Origin: Nocardioides rubriscoriae
GTDB taxonomy: Bacteria; Actinomycetota; Actinomycetes; Propionibacteriales; Nocardioidaceae
Direction of reading: 5' to 3'
Assembly: GCF_008087085.1 (NCBI RefSeq)
Contig: NZ_VIYJ01000017.1
Coordinates: 1-54,577 of the forward strand
DNA: 54,577 nt
Part shown: positions 17,927 to 25,592 of the stretch, piece after piece
Layout of the letters: each line of letters starts with the position of its first letter
How positions within the stretch are numbered: position 1 is the stretch's first letter
Notes under the pieces: generated by a model
What the model saw: only the letters and a program-made list of their open reading frames with translations
Databases searched by the model: none
Told to the model about the DNA's origin: nothing
Made by a program: the position numbers and the translations under genes

Positions 17927-19446
17927 ACGCACGAGGGGAGTGCCACGAGGGTCGAGAGGACACATCGCCGCCGCAGTCGGCAGGACAAGCCGCCGCCGAA
18001 ACCGGCATCGGGGATCTCGGGGCGGCCGTTGCATCCAAGCCTCCGAAGAGGCGGCTGAATCGGTTGACTCCGGAACAGATGCGCCAGCGTCGTGAGAACC
18101 TCACCTCCGCCTACCGGCCTGAATCGGACCGTGCGCCATTGGCATGGGGCGAGGTCGTAGACTTAACGGCTGTCGGCCAGGCTGATGGTCCTCCGCCCGC
18201 ACCCTCGTCGGGTGGTGACTGGTCGCGGTTCAGCGCGACCGAGCCGGAGGTGGAGTCACTTGGCGCGAAGGATGCGAAACCTGCCTCATCCGGTGTCGGT
18301 GGGCTGGGACGTGGGGTCGCCTCTGAGAGCACGAGCCTGGCGGTCGGTTCTCGGACCGTTGAACCCATCCGCAGGGGTAGGCGGTCAGTTTCTGATGTGG
18401 CAGGTCATCCTTCGGACGACGATGTCGAGGCCGGCGCGGGAAATAGCGCGATTTCCTCGGTCTGGATCATGCGCGAACCGCTCGTTGGCGACGACGAGCG
18501 GTACCGGTTCCTTGACGGACGCCGCCCGGTGGGTTCTCCCGAGCAGGTCGGCGCAGTTCGCGCTGAGGTGACGGCGCTGGTGGTTGAACTGAAGTTCAAG
18601 GCGAAGGAGCGCGACCGTTATCTGTTCTATCGAGGTATGCGTCATGCGGTGTGGTGCCTGGCCAACAGCCCTGACGGCAGGTACATCTCGGCGCGCGATC
18701 TGTCGAACGACGTGATCGAACGGTTTGTGCAGGATCCAGCCAACGGTTTCGGGGACAGCACCAAGGCCACGTATGTGTCGGCTCTTCGGATTCTTGGTGG
18801 AAGCCCGGGCCGCAACCGCAAAGCGGCGTTCCAACGAAACGCCAGCACCCCGTACACGCATCAGCAACGGACAAGGCTCTGGGCCGCCGCTGCGGGCATG
18901 GAGGACGACTACGTCAACGTGCCGCGTCGTCATGGGCGTGGCGTCGACGCCATGACCATGCTTGCGGTCGGGTTCGGTGCCGGCACGATACGCGGCGAGA
19001 TCAACTACCTGCGTGCTGACAGCGTCGTCTCACGCCCGCAGGGCGCGTTGGTGCAGGTCGCCCGACAGGGATGGGTGCGCGACGTCCCCGTCTACGGCGC
19101 CCTAGGTAACCACCTTCGTGAACGTGCGGCGGCGTTGCCCCCTGACGCGTGGCTGTTCCGGCCTGATTACGCCAAGCGCACTGACGCGGTGTCCAGCTTC
19201 ACTGAGCAGCTGAAACACGACTATCCGGTCTTCGATGGGTTCACCATGGAGCGGGCCAGGTACCGCTTCCTCATCGACCTACTTACCGGGGGATGCCCCT
19301 TCCACGCCGTCTGTGAGATCGCGGGCATCAGGCCCGGTACGAAGCGCCCGACCGATCTGCTGCCCCACATGCCCACGTTGACCTCAAGCGCAGCGGTCGG
19401 CCTGATTGACCGGTTCATGCTCGTTCAGCCAGGACCGACCGGCTGA
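17923..19446 (+). CDS. Tyrosine-recombinase-like protein lacking an obvious catalytic tyrosine
   Basis: 507 aa from the ATG at 17923, chosen because it overlaps the leader ORF stop; the frame is open to 17671 but that part reads poorly. Residues 1-200 are basic then low-complexity, with a KPPKRRLNRL stretch. From about residue 210 a helical core-binding-like domain appears (FYRGMRHAVWCLANSPDGR, DSTKATYVSALRILGG). The C-terminal part resembles the tyrosine recombinase catalytic domain: VGFGAGTIRGEINYLRAD matches the box I 'G.R..EL..L...D' arginine region. GALVQVARQGWVRDVPVYG matches the beta-hairpin where the catalytic Lys normally sits. FTMERARYRFLIDLLTGG matches box II, keeping the Arg but not the His of HxxR. 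No Tyr occurs at the expected place after AGIRPGTKRP. It may be a recombinase-derived DNA-binding partner of the DDE protein downstream. Confidence 0.6.
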   Translation: MNARGECHEGREDTSPPQSAGQAAAETGIGDLGAAVASKPPKRRLNRLTPEQMRQRRENLTSAYRPESDRAPLAWGEVVDLTAVGQADGPPPAPSSGGDWSRFSATEPEVESLGAKDAKPASSGVGGLGRGVASESTSLAVGSRTVEPIRRGRRSVSDVAGHPSDDDVEAGAGNSAISSVWIMREPLVGDDERYRFLDGRRPVGSPEQVGAVRAEVTALVVELKFKAKERDRYLFYRGMRHAVWCLANSPDGRYISARDLSNDVIERFVQDPANGFGDSTKATYVSALRILGGSPGRNRKAAFQRNASTPYTHQQRTRLWAAAAGMEDDYVNVPRRHGRGVDAMTMLAVGFGAGTIRGEINYLRADSVVSRPQGALVQVARQGWVRDVPVYGALGNHLRERAAALPPDAWLFRPDYAKRTDAVSSFTEQLKHDYPVFDGFTMERARYRFLIDLLTGGCPFHAVCEIAGIRPGTKRPTDLLPHMPTLTSSAAVGLIDRFMLVQPGPTG

Positions 19447-19803
19447 ACCCCACGGCCGGCTTCATCCGAAGGCAGGCCCCGCTCACGAGCCAAGCAGGGT
19501 AGGCCAGTCCGCCCGGATGTGGCCCGCGAGCATCGGTCCGGGTCGCTGCGGACCCCGGACGCTCACCAGTGGTCGGGGCCTGAACGAGAGCGGGTGAGGT
19601 CACGGGACCGACCGAAGCGGGACCCACATCGACACCCGTCAGGCACCGCCACCGTCATCGAGCGGCTGGGCTTGGTTCGCCAAGTGGGTAGTCGCGCCCC
19701 GACGGGCAAGGCCCGCCGGCCCTCATGCCTTTGTTCCGCTCTGCGTGGAATGCCCGGCACCAGCCTCGCTAGACCCGATCAAACACCAGACAAGGAAGTA
19801 GTC

Positions 19804-21834
19804 ATGCCGCTGACCGGCCCCCTCACCCACTCCACCAGAAACGCCACCTCGGTCTATCTCCGCGAGGGGTTCGAGCTGATGCAGGACATCCGGATTGACC
19901 GCTCCCTGAGGGTCCTGGCGGGTCTGACAGATGACGGTGACGCGCCGACCGAGTCCGTGGGTGCACCCGGTCAGCCGGCACAGGTCGGCTCGCAACCAGA
20001 CACGTTGCCGGACCCGGGCGGGCTGCCCACTAGCGAACCAATCAGCGAACCAATCAGCGAACCAATCAACGACCCGTCGGCCACCGAAGACGACAAGCTC
20101 CCCACGGACCGCCTCCACATGGCCGCCATTGGTGCGACGTTCTACGAGCTGTTCCTCTCAGGTCAGGAGCCGACCATGAAGGCAGCCCTCGACGCCTTGC
20201 TGTTCGACTACACCGACGACCAGATGGCCATGATCGGTCTCTCGGACTACCGCGCAACAGACCGCGTGGCCAGGATCCGATCGGCCGCCGCGCTGCACGG
20301 CCCGCAGAGCCTCACGCCCTTAGGCGACAAGCAGAAAACCTCTAACGCCTACCGGGCCGCGTACCAAAACCTGCAGGCGTTCATCCACCGGTCGCTCGCA
20401 CCCGTCGACGACACCCCGGTGCTGGCAAACCACGCCGCACAGAACCGCCCGACCGTCGCCGACATCGCCAAGGCCCGCAAGACACCCCGGATCGTGAGAA
20501 TCCGCCAACGCAAGATGGAATTCCTCAACCAGATGGTCGCCGCCGGGCTTCGGGTCGAGAATCGCAAACGCCACGGCCACGACAGCGTCCTCGACGGCAT
20601 CCTCGCCGACTTCAAAGGTCATATCGCAGGCGATGAGACCCACATCGCCACATCATTGGCACGAGACATCGCCGTCAAGACGGCACCGGGCAACTTCATG
20701 TCCACGAAGATGGCCTACAACCGCCGCTACAAAGGTGCGCCAGCGCTGGTGGGCCTCACCGCGCTCACCGCTGTCGCCGGCCCAGACGACATTCGTGACA
20801 TCCCCACCGTCGCCCTCGCGTTCGACCTCAACCACGCCACCGGTGGTTATGGTCCCGCGATCGTCAACTGCCTACGCCATGCCGCGGCCAATGGGCTGCG
20901 CCCACCAGTGCGATCCAACGAGACTCAGGTGTTCATCGGTGACGGTGGGTATCACGACTCTGTCGGTCTCCTGCGGACGCTCCTCGAACTCGACTACGGA
21001 CGTGTCGTCAAACCGGCCAAGGACCGCAACCTGTTCCATCAGATCGGTCGCAGTAAGAATCATGACAGCACCCTGACCCAGGGAGTCGTCCTCTTTCACG
21101 GGCGCCCGGTCAGCCCGGGTGCCGGTATCGACTGGCTCCGCAGCATCGATCACATCCGCATGACCCCCAGAGAAGACGACGAACAAGCGATCCGCGAGCA
21201 CGCCGTGATCGACGCCCGCCTCATGACCGCTTCCATGCCAACCGACGGACGGCCGGTCATCGGTCCCGACCGGCCCAGAGGCGGTCAGGTCAAGGACCCT
21301 CTCAAACCACTGGCCGAGGTCGCTCGCGTCACTGTCGACTGCCCCATGGCCCGCCTCGTGGGCCGCTGCCACCTGTTCGCCGAGTTCTATCAGCCCGAGT
21401 TCGCGCACCTCCACCCGCTTATCGGGTCACCCGAGGACCTCCCAGACAGTCAACGACCCGCCGTCTGCACCAACGCCTCCGGCCAGATGAGGGTCAAGAT
21501 CCCCCTCGACGGCTTCGCGACCTGGCAGCAACACATGCCCGGCACGTTCGCCTGGACCGACTGGTACACCGGCCCCCGCGCCGCTAACGAGCGCTGGAAC
21601 TCGGTCCTCAAGAGCCGCGTCGGCCCCCACATGACCCTCGGCGCCGTCCCTGCTCGCCGCGCCGGTCTCTGGTCGTTCCTCACTGCCATTGGAGTGATCG
21701 CCGCCAACCGCCGCAGCCTCGAAGGCTGGGACAACCGTGTCCTCCGCAACGGAGGCCGCATCCCCGAACCTCCAGCCAAAGCCGTCCGAGCACGTCGCGC
21801 CAAGGTCATCGCTCACAAGCCCACCGAACGTTGA
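19804..21834 (+). CDS. DDE transposase-like protein (676 aa), family unassigned
   Basis: ATG at 19804 with AAGGAA six bases upstream; the frame is open to 19519 without a better start. The N-terminal 110 residues are variable, with a Ser-Glu-Pro-Ile tandem repeat. A helical region follows with a basic KTPRIVRIRQRKMEFLNQMV segment. The catalytic core has plausible DDE positions: Asp in GHIAGDETHIATS, Asp in VFIGDGGYHDSVGLLRTLL, and Glu in AANERWNSVLKSRVG. The last two match the 'GD.GY' and 'ER.NS.LK.R' patterns of DDE_Tnp_1-related transposases. An insertion with conserved CPMARLVGRCH separates D2 from E. It is longer than usual insertion-sequence transposases and I cannot place it in a named IS family. 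It should be the strand-transfer enzyme of the unit, with the recombinase-like gene upstream as a partner. Confidence 0.7.
   Translation: MPLTGPLTHSTRNATSVYLREGFELMQDIRIDRSLRVLAGLTDDGDAPTESVGAPGQPAQVGSQPDTLPDPGGLPTSEPISEPISEPINDPSATEDDKLPTDRLHMAAIGATFYELFLSGQEPTMKAALDALLFDYTDDQMAMIGLSDYRATDRVARIRSAAALHGPQSLTPLGDKQKTSNAYRAAYQNLQAFIHRSLAPVDDTPVLANHAAQNRPTVADIAKARKTPRIVRIRQRKMEFLNQMVAAGLRVENRKRHGHDSVLDGILADFKGHIAGDETHIATSLARDIAVKTAPGNFMSTKMAYNRRYKGAPALVGLTALTAVAGPDDIRDIPTVALAFDLNHATGGYGPAIVNCLRHAAANGLRPPVRSNETQVFIGDGGYHDSVGLLRTLLELDYGRVVKPAKDRNLFHQIGRSKNHDSTLTQGVVLFHGRPVSPGAGIDWLRSIDHIRMTPREDDEQAIREHAVIDARLMTASMPTDGRPVIGPDRPRGGQVKDPLKPLAEVARVTVDCPMARLVGRCHLFAEFYQPEFAHLHPLIGSPEDLPDSQRPAVCTNASGQMRVKIPLDGFATWQQHMPGTFAWTDWYTGPRAANERWNSVLKSRVGPHMTLGAVPARRAGLWSFLTAIGVIAANRRSLEGWDNRVLRNGGRIPEPPAKAVRARRAKVIAHKPTER
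20032..20067 (+). repeat. 12-bp tandem repeat, three exact copies, in coding sequence
   Basis: AGCGAACCAATC is repeated three times without change inside the transposase-like gene, giving three copies of a Ser-Glu-Pro-Ile unit in its variable N-terminal linker. Exact 12-bp repeats keep the frame when copies are gained or lost. Confidence 0.9.
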
Positions 21835-21896
21835 CGACAACGAATCCCCGCCACCAACCCCCTACCCCAAATCCATCCACCACCCGAGGACCGCTC

Positions 21897-22268
21897 ATGA
21901 CCAAACAGCAAGTAGCCCGCCACGGCCACAAAAACCGCAAGGACCCGCATGACGACGACTCGTACTGCGTCGACCCGCGCAACCGGGCTCGCACCCGCAA
22001 CCCCCACGCCCACACACATCCGGCGCAGCGCGGCGAGGCCTACGTCGCAGTGATGCGCGACCTCGTCGAAGACCACGACGACGCCGTCCTCTACGAACAC
22101 CGCCTACAGGAGCTCACGCGAGTGACCCGACCCTTCGACAAAATGAACGCCGACGACCTGAACCAAGTCCTGGAGGGCGTCCACGATGCCCTCCTTGCGC
22201 TCCTCACCGAGCTGATTCCGGACCGCCGCCGAACCGTCCGCGCCCACCGCGACCCGGTCGGGCTATGA
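21897..22268 (+). CDS. Small accessory protein of the transposon-like unit (123 aa)
   Basis: ATG at 21897 with GAGGA at 21884-21888 upstream, 62 bases after the transposase-like gene and on the same strand. The N-terminal 45 residues are very basic and His/Lys/Arg-rich (VARHGHKNRKDPHDDD), suggesting nucleic-acid contact. The rest is helical (EAYVAVMRDLVEDHDDAVLYE; DDLNQVLEGVHDALLALLTE). No family is recognised. It is probably co-transcribed with the transposase-like gene. Confidence 0.6.
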   Translation: MTKQQVARHGHKNRKDPHDDDSYCVDPRNRARTRNPHAHTHPAQRGEAYVAVMRDLVEDHDDAVLYEHRLQELTRVTRPFDKMNADDLNQVLEGVHDALLALLTELIPDRRRTVRAHRDPVGL

Positions 22269-22519
22269 GTGACAACTCGGCGACTTCCCGGCAAGTTGCC
22301 CTGCTAACCATGCGGGAACCGCAGCGTGACACCCGGTTGCTGCCAATCCGAACCCGCAACCCGGCCGTGCCGACCGACCTATTCTCCCCGCCTCGCCGTG
22401 GGCCGAGAACTACGTGGGGCTGTCGGAACGCGCCTGGTCGACACAGCGAACCAGGCGGCCGCCTCACGGTGCGCGTGTCTACCGAAGCCATCCACGGGGC
22501 ACGCGGGCGGCCAAAGTAA
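22265..22519 (+). CDS. Doubtful ORF overlapping the previous gene by ATGA (84 aa)
   Basis: ATG at 22265 overlaps the preceding TGA as ATGA, the same arrangement as at 17,923, which is the main argument for translation. The sequence (MSDNSATSRQVALLTMREP, then an Arg/Pro/Gly-rich part) resembles no family, and the second half reads like non-coding frame. Confidence 0.27.
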   Translation: MSDNSATSRQVALLTMREPQRDTRLLPIRTRNPAVPTDLFSPPRRGPRTTWGCRNAPGRHSEPGGRLTVRVSTEAIHGARGRPK

Positions 22520-22624
22520 CCGCGATAGTTCGAACCAGACCCCCGATGAGGTACTCGGCTGCCGATACCAGTCAGGACCACTCGTCGGAACCTTCATGAA
22601 GGAACCCACGGCGACCCGACACCC

Positions 22625-22684
22625 CAGACCACCCGAGACCACCCGAGACCACCTGAGACACCTGAGACACCTGAGACACCTGAG
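22625..22684. repeat. Iteron-like direct repeats
   Basis: Two exact copies of AGACCACCCG are followed by AGACCACCTG and then by three copies of the shortened AGACACCTG, about 60 bases in all. The tract is non-coding, lies between two small genes of the transposon-like unit, and shows helical-turn spacing (10 then 9 bases). This resembles clustered binding sites for an element-encoded DNA-binding protein. There are no unique spacers, so it is not a CRISPR array. The remainder of 22,520-22,878 has no gene. Confidence 0.75.
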
Positions 22685-22878
22685 CCGCCCAACTCTAGGC
22701 GACCGCTACGAACCGGACTGCTCCCATACGCCAACCCTGCCTTCCTACATACAAAGGCGACCGAGCCCGTTATCTGGTGTCACGCTCGGCGACTAGCCGT
22801 CCAAGTGTTCAAGAGGTGACCTGTCCACAACCGGCCCCAAACTAATCACCAAGCCCCCAACTCCAAGGATCACGACTC

Positions 22879-23232
22879 ATGAACATTCACGAACTGACCC
22901 AGTTCGCGCAGGCGGACACTGACTGGACGTCACTGACCACCGACTACATCGCTGAAGTCATGGCCCCGTGGCCCGAGGCGCTGCCCAAGAACGACCGTAG
23001 CCAGCGGATGGACCTTGAGCGGGGACGAATCTGGGGGGTCGCCATGGTCATCGGAAGACAGCTCGAAATCAACGAACGGCACGACCTGGCGAAACACATC
23101 ATCGCTCAGGCAGACCGACTCGCCGGACCATTCGTTCCACAGGCCGAGGGGCCCGACTCGGAACACTTCCTCCAGGGACTGAACGAGGCTTTCACTGTGG
23201 CAATGAACTACCTGACTGCCGACCGAAACTAG
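22879..23232 (+). CDS. Hypothetical small acidic protein (117 aa)
   Basis: ATG at 22879 with AAGGA at 22865-22869. The product is acidic and helical (MNIHELTQFAQADTDWTSLT; RGRIWGVAMVIGRQLEI; NEAFTVAMNYLTADRN), without signal peptide, membrane segment or metal motif. Codon use and a clean terminator right behind it support a genuine gene. The family is unrecognised. It is the last gene before composition returns to the high G+C of the chromosome and may belong to the transposon-like unit. Confidence 0.65.
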   Translation: MNIHELTQFAQADTDWTSLTTDYIAEVMAPWPEALPKNDRSQRMDLERGRIWGVAMVIGRQLEINERHDLAKHIIAQADRLAGPFVPQAEGPDSEHFLQGLNEAFTVAMNYLTADRN

Positions 23233-23289
23233 GTCCCGCCCCCAAGCCTTGGCGCCGCCTCCCAACCCAGGTCAACCGGACCAGCCACC

Positions 23290-23316
23290 AGAACCGCCTC
23301 CTATGGAGGCGGTTCT
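23290..23316. terminator. Strong hairpin terminator
   Basis: AGAACCGCCTCC (23290-23301), a three-base loop TAT, then the exact complement GGAGGCGGTTCT (23305-23316). The twelve-pair perfect stem 58 bases after the 117-aa gene is an excellent factor-independent or bidirectional terminator, although the T-run is minimal. Confidence 0.75.
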
Positions 23317-23586
23317 TCGCGTACAACGGTCCATGCGAATCGCAGGAGATAGTGCGGCCCAAACTTCGACCAAGTCCAAGTTGCCGAAACCAAAGCACTC
23401 CTATTCAGTTCAGTCGTCACTTCGACACGACAGCCAACGCACGACAGACGACAGGTGTGGGCCTGCCAGCCGCCCATCACAAGCCGCTGACCTGCGGAAA
23501 TGAAGCGCAGGAGATCAACGAGTCGGATCACAGGAGGTCATAGACAAGAACTGTCCATGAGCCGCAACTATGAACCGGCCACTCGA
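23317..23586. other. No gene; transition from accessory to core composition
   Basis: No coding frame is convincing. Composition is still mixed here and becomes uniformly G+C-rich immediately after, so the right boundary of the accessory region probably falls in or next to this stretch. Confidence 0.45.
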
Positions 23587-23620
23587 GACCGAGGGTCCGG
23601 CTGAGGCCGGGCCCTCGGTC
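23587..23620. terminator. Hairpin terminator-like structure
   Basis: GACCGAGGG (23587-23595) pairs with CCCTCGGTC (23612-23620), with an inner GGC/GCC pairing that shortens the loop. It sits beyond the 3' end of the leftward NmrA-type gene and probably ends that transcript. There is no T-run, which is common in high-G+C actinobacteria. Confidence 0.6.
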
Positions 23621-23703
23621 GTTCTCGGCCAGTCCGCACCCGCGCAGCGCAGCGACCTCCGCACGTCGAGCGAGGGGCTCCTCACGCATCCGGTGGCCGG
23701 GCG

Positions 23704-24630
23704 TCAGCCGGAGGCGCCCGCGCGTACGCCGTGCTCGGTCGCGACCCGCTCGGCGAAGGCCGCGAAGGACGTGGCCGGTCGGCCGAGCAGCCGTTCGGTC
23801 ACGGCGAGCTCCTTGGCCGACGTCGGCACCGCGAAGCGCCGCAGCAGCCGGAAGGACGCCAGCCAGTCGTCGAGCCGGTGACCCTCCAGGTGGGCGCGCA
23901 GGGCGGTCTCGAGCGCCGTGTCGTCGTCCCCGGCGTAGCGGACCGGCACCCCGAGCACGTCGGCCCAGGTCCGGGCGCACTCCTCGCCGGTCAGCGAGCG
24001 CGGGCCGACCACGGGGTAGCTGCCCGCGGGGAAGTCGGGGTCCAGCAGCGCGGTGGCCGCGATGTCGCCGAGGTCCCGGAGGTCCACGCGGTTGAGGCCC
24101 TTGGGGTGCATCGGGTGGACGAAGTCACCCGCGCGGATGACGTCGAGGAGCACCTCGTCGTTCTGCATGAAGTTCGTCGGTGCCAGGACCACGGGCCGGG
24201 TGCGGGAGGACTGGACCATCCGCGCGATCGAGATCTTGCCGCGGTAGCGGGGGAGCACGTGCGCGAAGTACCGGCGCATCAGCCAGGCCACGACGGGGTT
24301 GGCGGCGGCGACCGCCACCCCCGCGAACACCAGCCTCGCGCCCGTCGCCTCGCAGGCCTCGACGACCGACGCGGTGAGCGCGACCTCGTCGGTCTCGTGC
24401 GGGGAGATGTGGAACACGACGCGGATGCCCTCCAGGGCGTCGCGGAGCGCGGCCGGGTCGCGCAGGTCCCCGACCCTGACGTCGAGGCCGTCGGTGCTCG
24501 CGAGTCGTGCGGGGTCACGGACGAGCACGCGAGCCGGCGCGCCGCGACGGCGCAGGGCGGCGAGCACCTCGCGCCCCATGAGGCCGGTGCCTCCGAGGAC
24601 GAGGATGTCGGACGAGGTGGTGGGGCTCAT
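23704..24630 (-). CDS. NmrA-type atypical SDR, NAD(P)-binding protein
   Basis: 308 aa. The N-terminus has the Rossmann glycine motif of atypical short-chain dehydrogenases (ILVLGGTGLMGREVLAALRR), a basic residue after the second strand (VLVRDPARL) suggesting NADP(H), and VRVGDLRDPAALRDAL typical of NmrA/HSCARG-like proteins. No YxxxK catalytic pair is evident, so a redox-sensing or reductase role is equally possible. Later blocks (VVLAPTNFMQNDEVLLD; GLNRVDLRDLGDIAATALL) match the family's substrate-side region. It is transcribed leftward as a single gene, divergent from the hemerythrin gene across about 215 bases. Confidence 0.88.
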   Translation of the reverse strand: MSPTTSSDILVLGGTGLMGREVLAALRRRGAPARVLVRDPARLASTDGLDVRVGDLRDPAALRDALEGIRVVFHISPHETDEVALTASVVEACEATGARLVFAGVAVAAANPVVAWLMRRYFAHVLPRYRGKISIARMVQSSRTRPVVLAPTNFMQNDEVLLDVIRAGDFVHPMHPKGLNRVDLRDLGDIAATALLDPDFPAGSYPVVGPRSLTGEECARTWADVLGVPVRYAGDDDTALETALRAHLEGHRLDDWLASFRLLRRFAVPTSAKELAVTERLLGRPATSFAAFAERVATEHGVRAGASG

Positions 24631-24846
24631 GCGGGTCTCCTGTGGTCAGCGGGCCGGGAGGTGTCCCGGCCGGGATCTGGTGTCGGTGCACGACCGTGCC
24701 GGGAGGCTCTTGGGGCCGGCTTGGGAACGGGTGGGCCGACCGTCCCTGCCGAGCGGGGTCGGGCCCAAGTGGCAGCCAAGGGCCCCGCGTGACGGTGGGC
24801 GTCAGACGGCCCGCGACCCGGCGGCCGACCGACCCCAGGAGCACCC

Positions 24847-25587
24847 ATGCGACCCGATCCCGCCGCGCGAACCCACCCGCCCCAGCTCGACCTGCCCGGC
24901 CAGACCCACGTGGCCGAGGGTCCGCACGACCAGACCGGCATGTACGTCATGCACTTCGCCTTCCGGCGCGACCTCGCGGCATTCTCCAGCGCCGTGCGGC
25001 AGACCCCGCTGGGCGACGCAGGGACGTGGCGGGCCCTCGCGGCGCGGTGGAGCCGCTTCGCCGAGGTCCTGCACCACCACCACGAGGCCGAGGACGACGC
25101 GTACTGGCCGCTGCTGGCCGCGGCCGCGGCCGAGCGGGGCAGTGCCGGGGACCAGGACGAGGTGGCCGCCATGACCGAGGAGCACGCGGGGATCGACCCC
25201 GAGCTCGACGCCTGCCGGGAGGCCTTCGTGCGTGTCCTGGAGCACCCGTGCGACGCGCACCGCAACGCCCTCGACATCCGGGTGACGGGCCTGCGCGAGC
25301 TGCTGCTCGAGCACCTGCACCACGAGGAGACCGTCGTGCTGCCGATGCTCCAGCGGCTGTGGACCACCGAGGAGTTCGAGGCGGCCGAGAAGGGCGTCCA
25401 GAAGCACTACCCGCCGAAGGAGGCGCCCTTCATCGTGGCCTGGGCCCTGTGGCGCCTGCCCGAGCCGGCCCGCGACCGGATGGTCGGGCTCGCCGGGCCG
25501 GCGTACGCCGTGCTGCACCGGGTGGTGCGTCGCCGCTTCGCCCGGCGCGAGCTCGCCACGTTCCGCTACGCCGACCCGCAGGTCTGA
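24847..25587 (+). CDS. Hemerythrin HHE-domain protein
   Basis: 246 aa. A hemerythrin-like four-helix domain fills about residues 30-170 and would bind a di-iron or other metal centre. Candidate ligands are visible in order: HHHHEAEDDAYW, then MTEEHAGIDPEL, then EHLHHEETVVLPML. The remaining C-terminal residues are helical. Such cytoplasmic proteins are linked to oxygen, nitric oxide or redox sensing and repair of iron centres; which applies here cannot be read from sequence. Convergent with the truncated regulator gene six bases downstream. Confidence 0.9.
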   Translation: MRPDPAARTHPPQLDLPGQTHVAEGPHDQTGMYVMHFAFRRDLAAFSSAVRQTPLGDAGTWRALAARWSRFAEVLHHHHEAEDDAYWPLLAAAAAERGSAGDQDEVAAMTEEHAGIDPELDACREAFVRVLEHPCDAHRNALDIRVTGLRELLLEHLHHEETVVLPMLQRLWTTEEFEAAEKGVQKHYPPKEAPFIVAWALWRLPEPARDRMVGLAGPAYAVLHRVVRRRFARRELATFRYADPQV

Positions 25588-25592
25588 CCGGC

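Larger units (their letters stand above)
16475..23316. mobile_element. Putative unclassified transposon-like unit
   Basis: One block groups a leftward zinc-ribbon gene, a rightward operon (49-residue coupling ORF, tyrosine-recombinase-like protein, DDE transposase-like protein, basic small protein), a repeat tract, a last small gene and a terminator. Composition differs from the chromosome beginning near 23,570, and no metabolic gene is carried. Both a DDE enzyme and a recombinase-fold partner are present, which does not match Tn3, Tn554 or ordinary IS layouts. I could not find terminal inverted repeats or target duplications by eye, so the limits given are those of the genes, not of the element. 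Confidence 0.5.

Noticed and set aside
17451..18095. 214-codon frame overlapping the leader ORF and recombinase-like start
   Set aside because: Arg/Ser/Pro-rich, no ribosome site, and incompatible with the coupled ORF pair that has proper signals.
22625..22684. Possible CRISPR array
   Set aside because: Units are 9-10 bases with no unique spacers; it is a simple direct-repeat tract.
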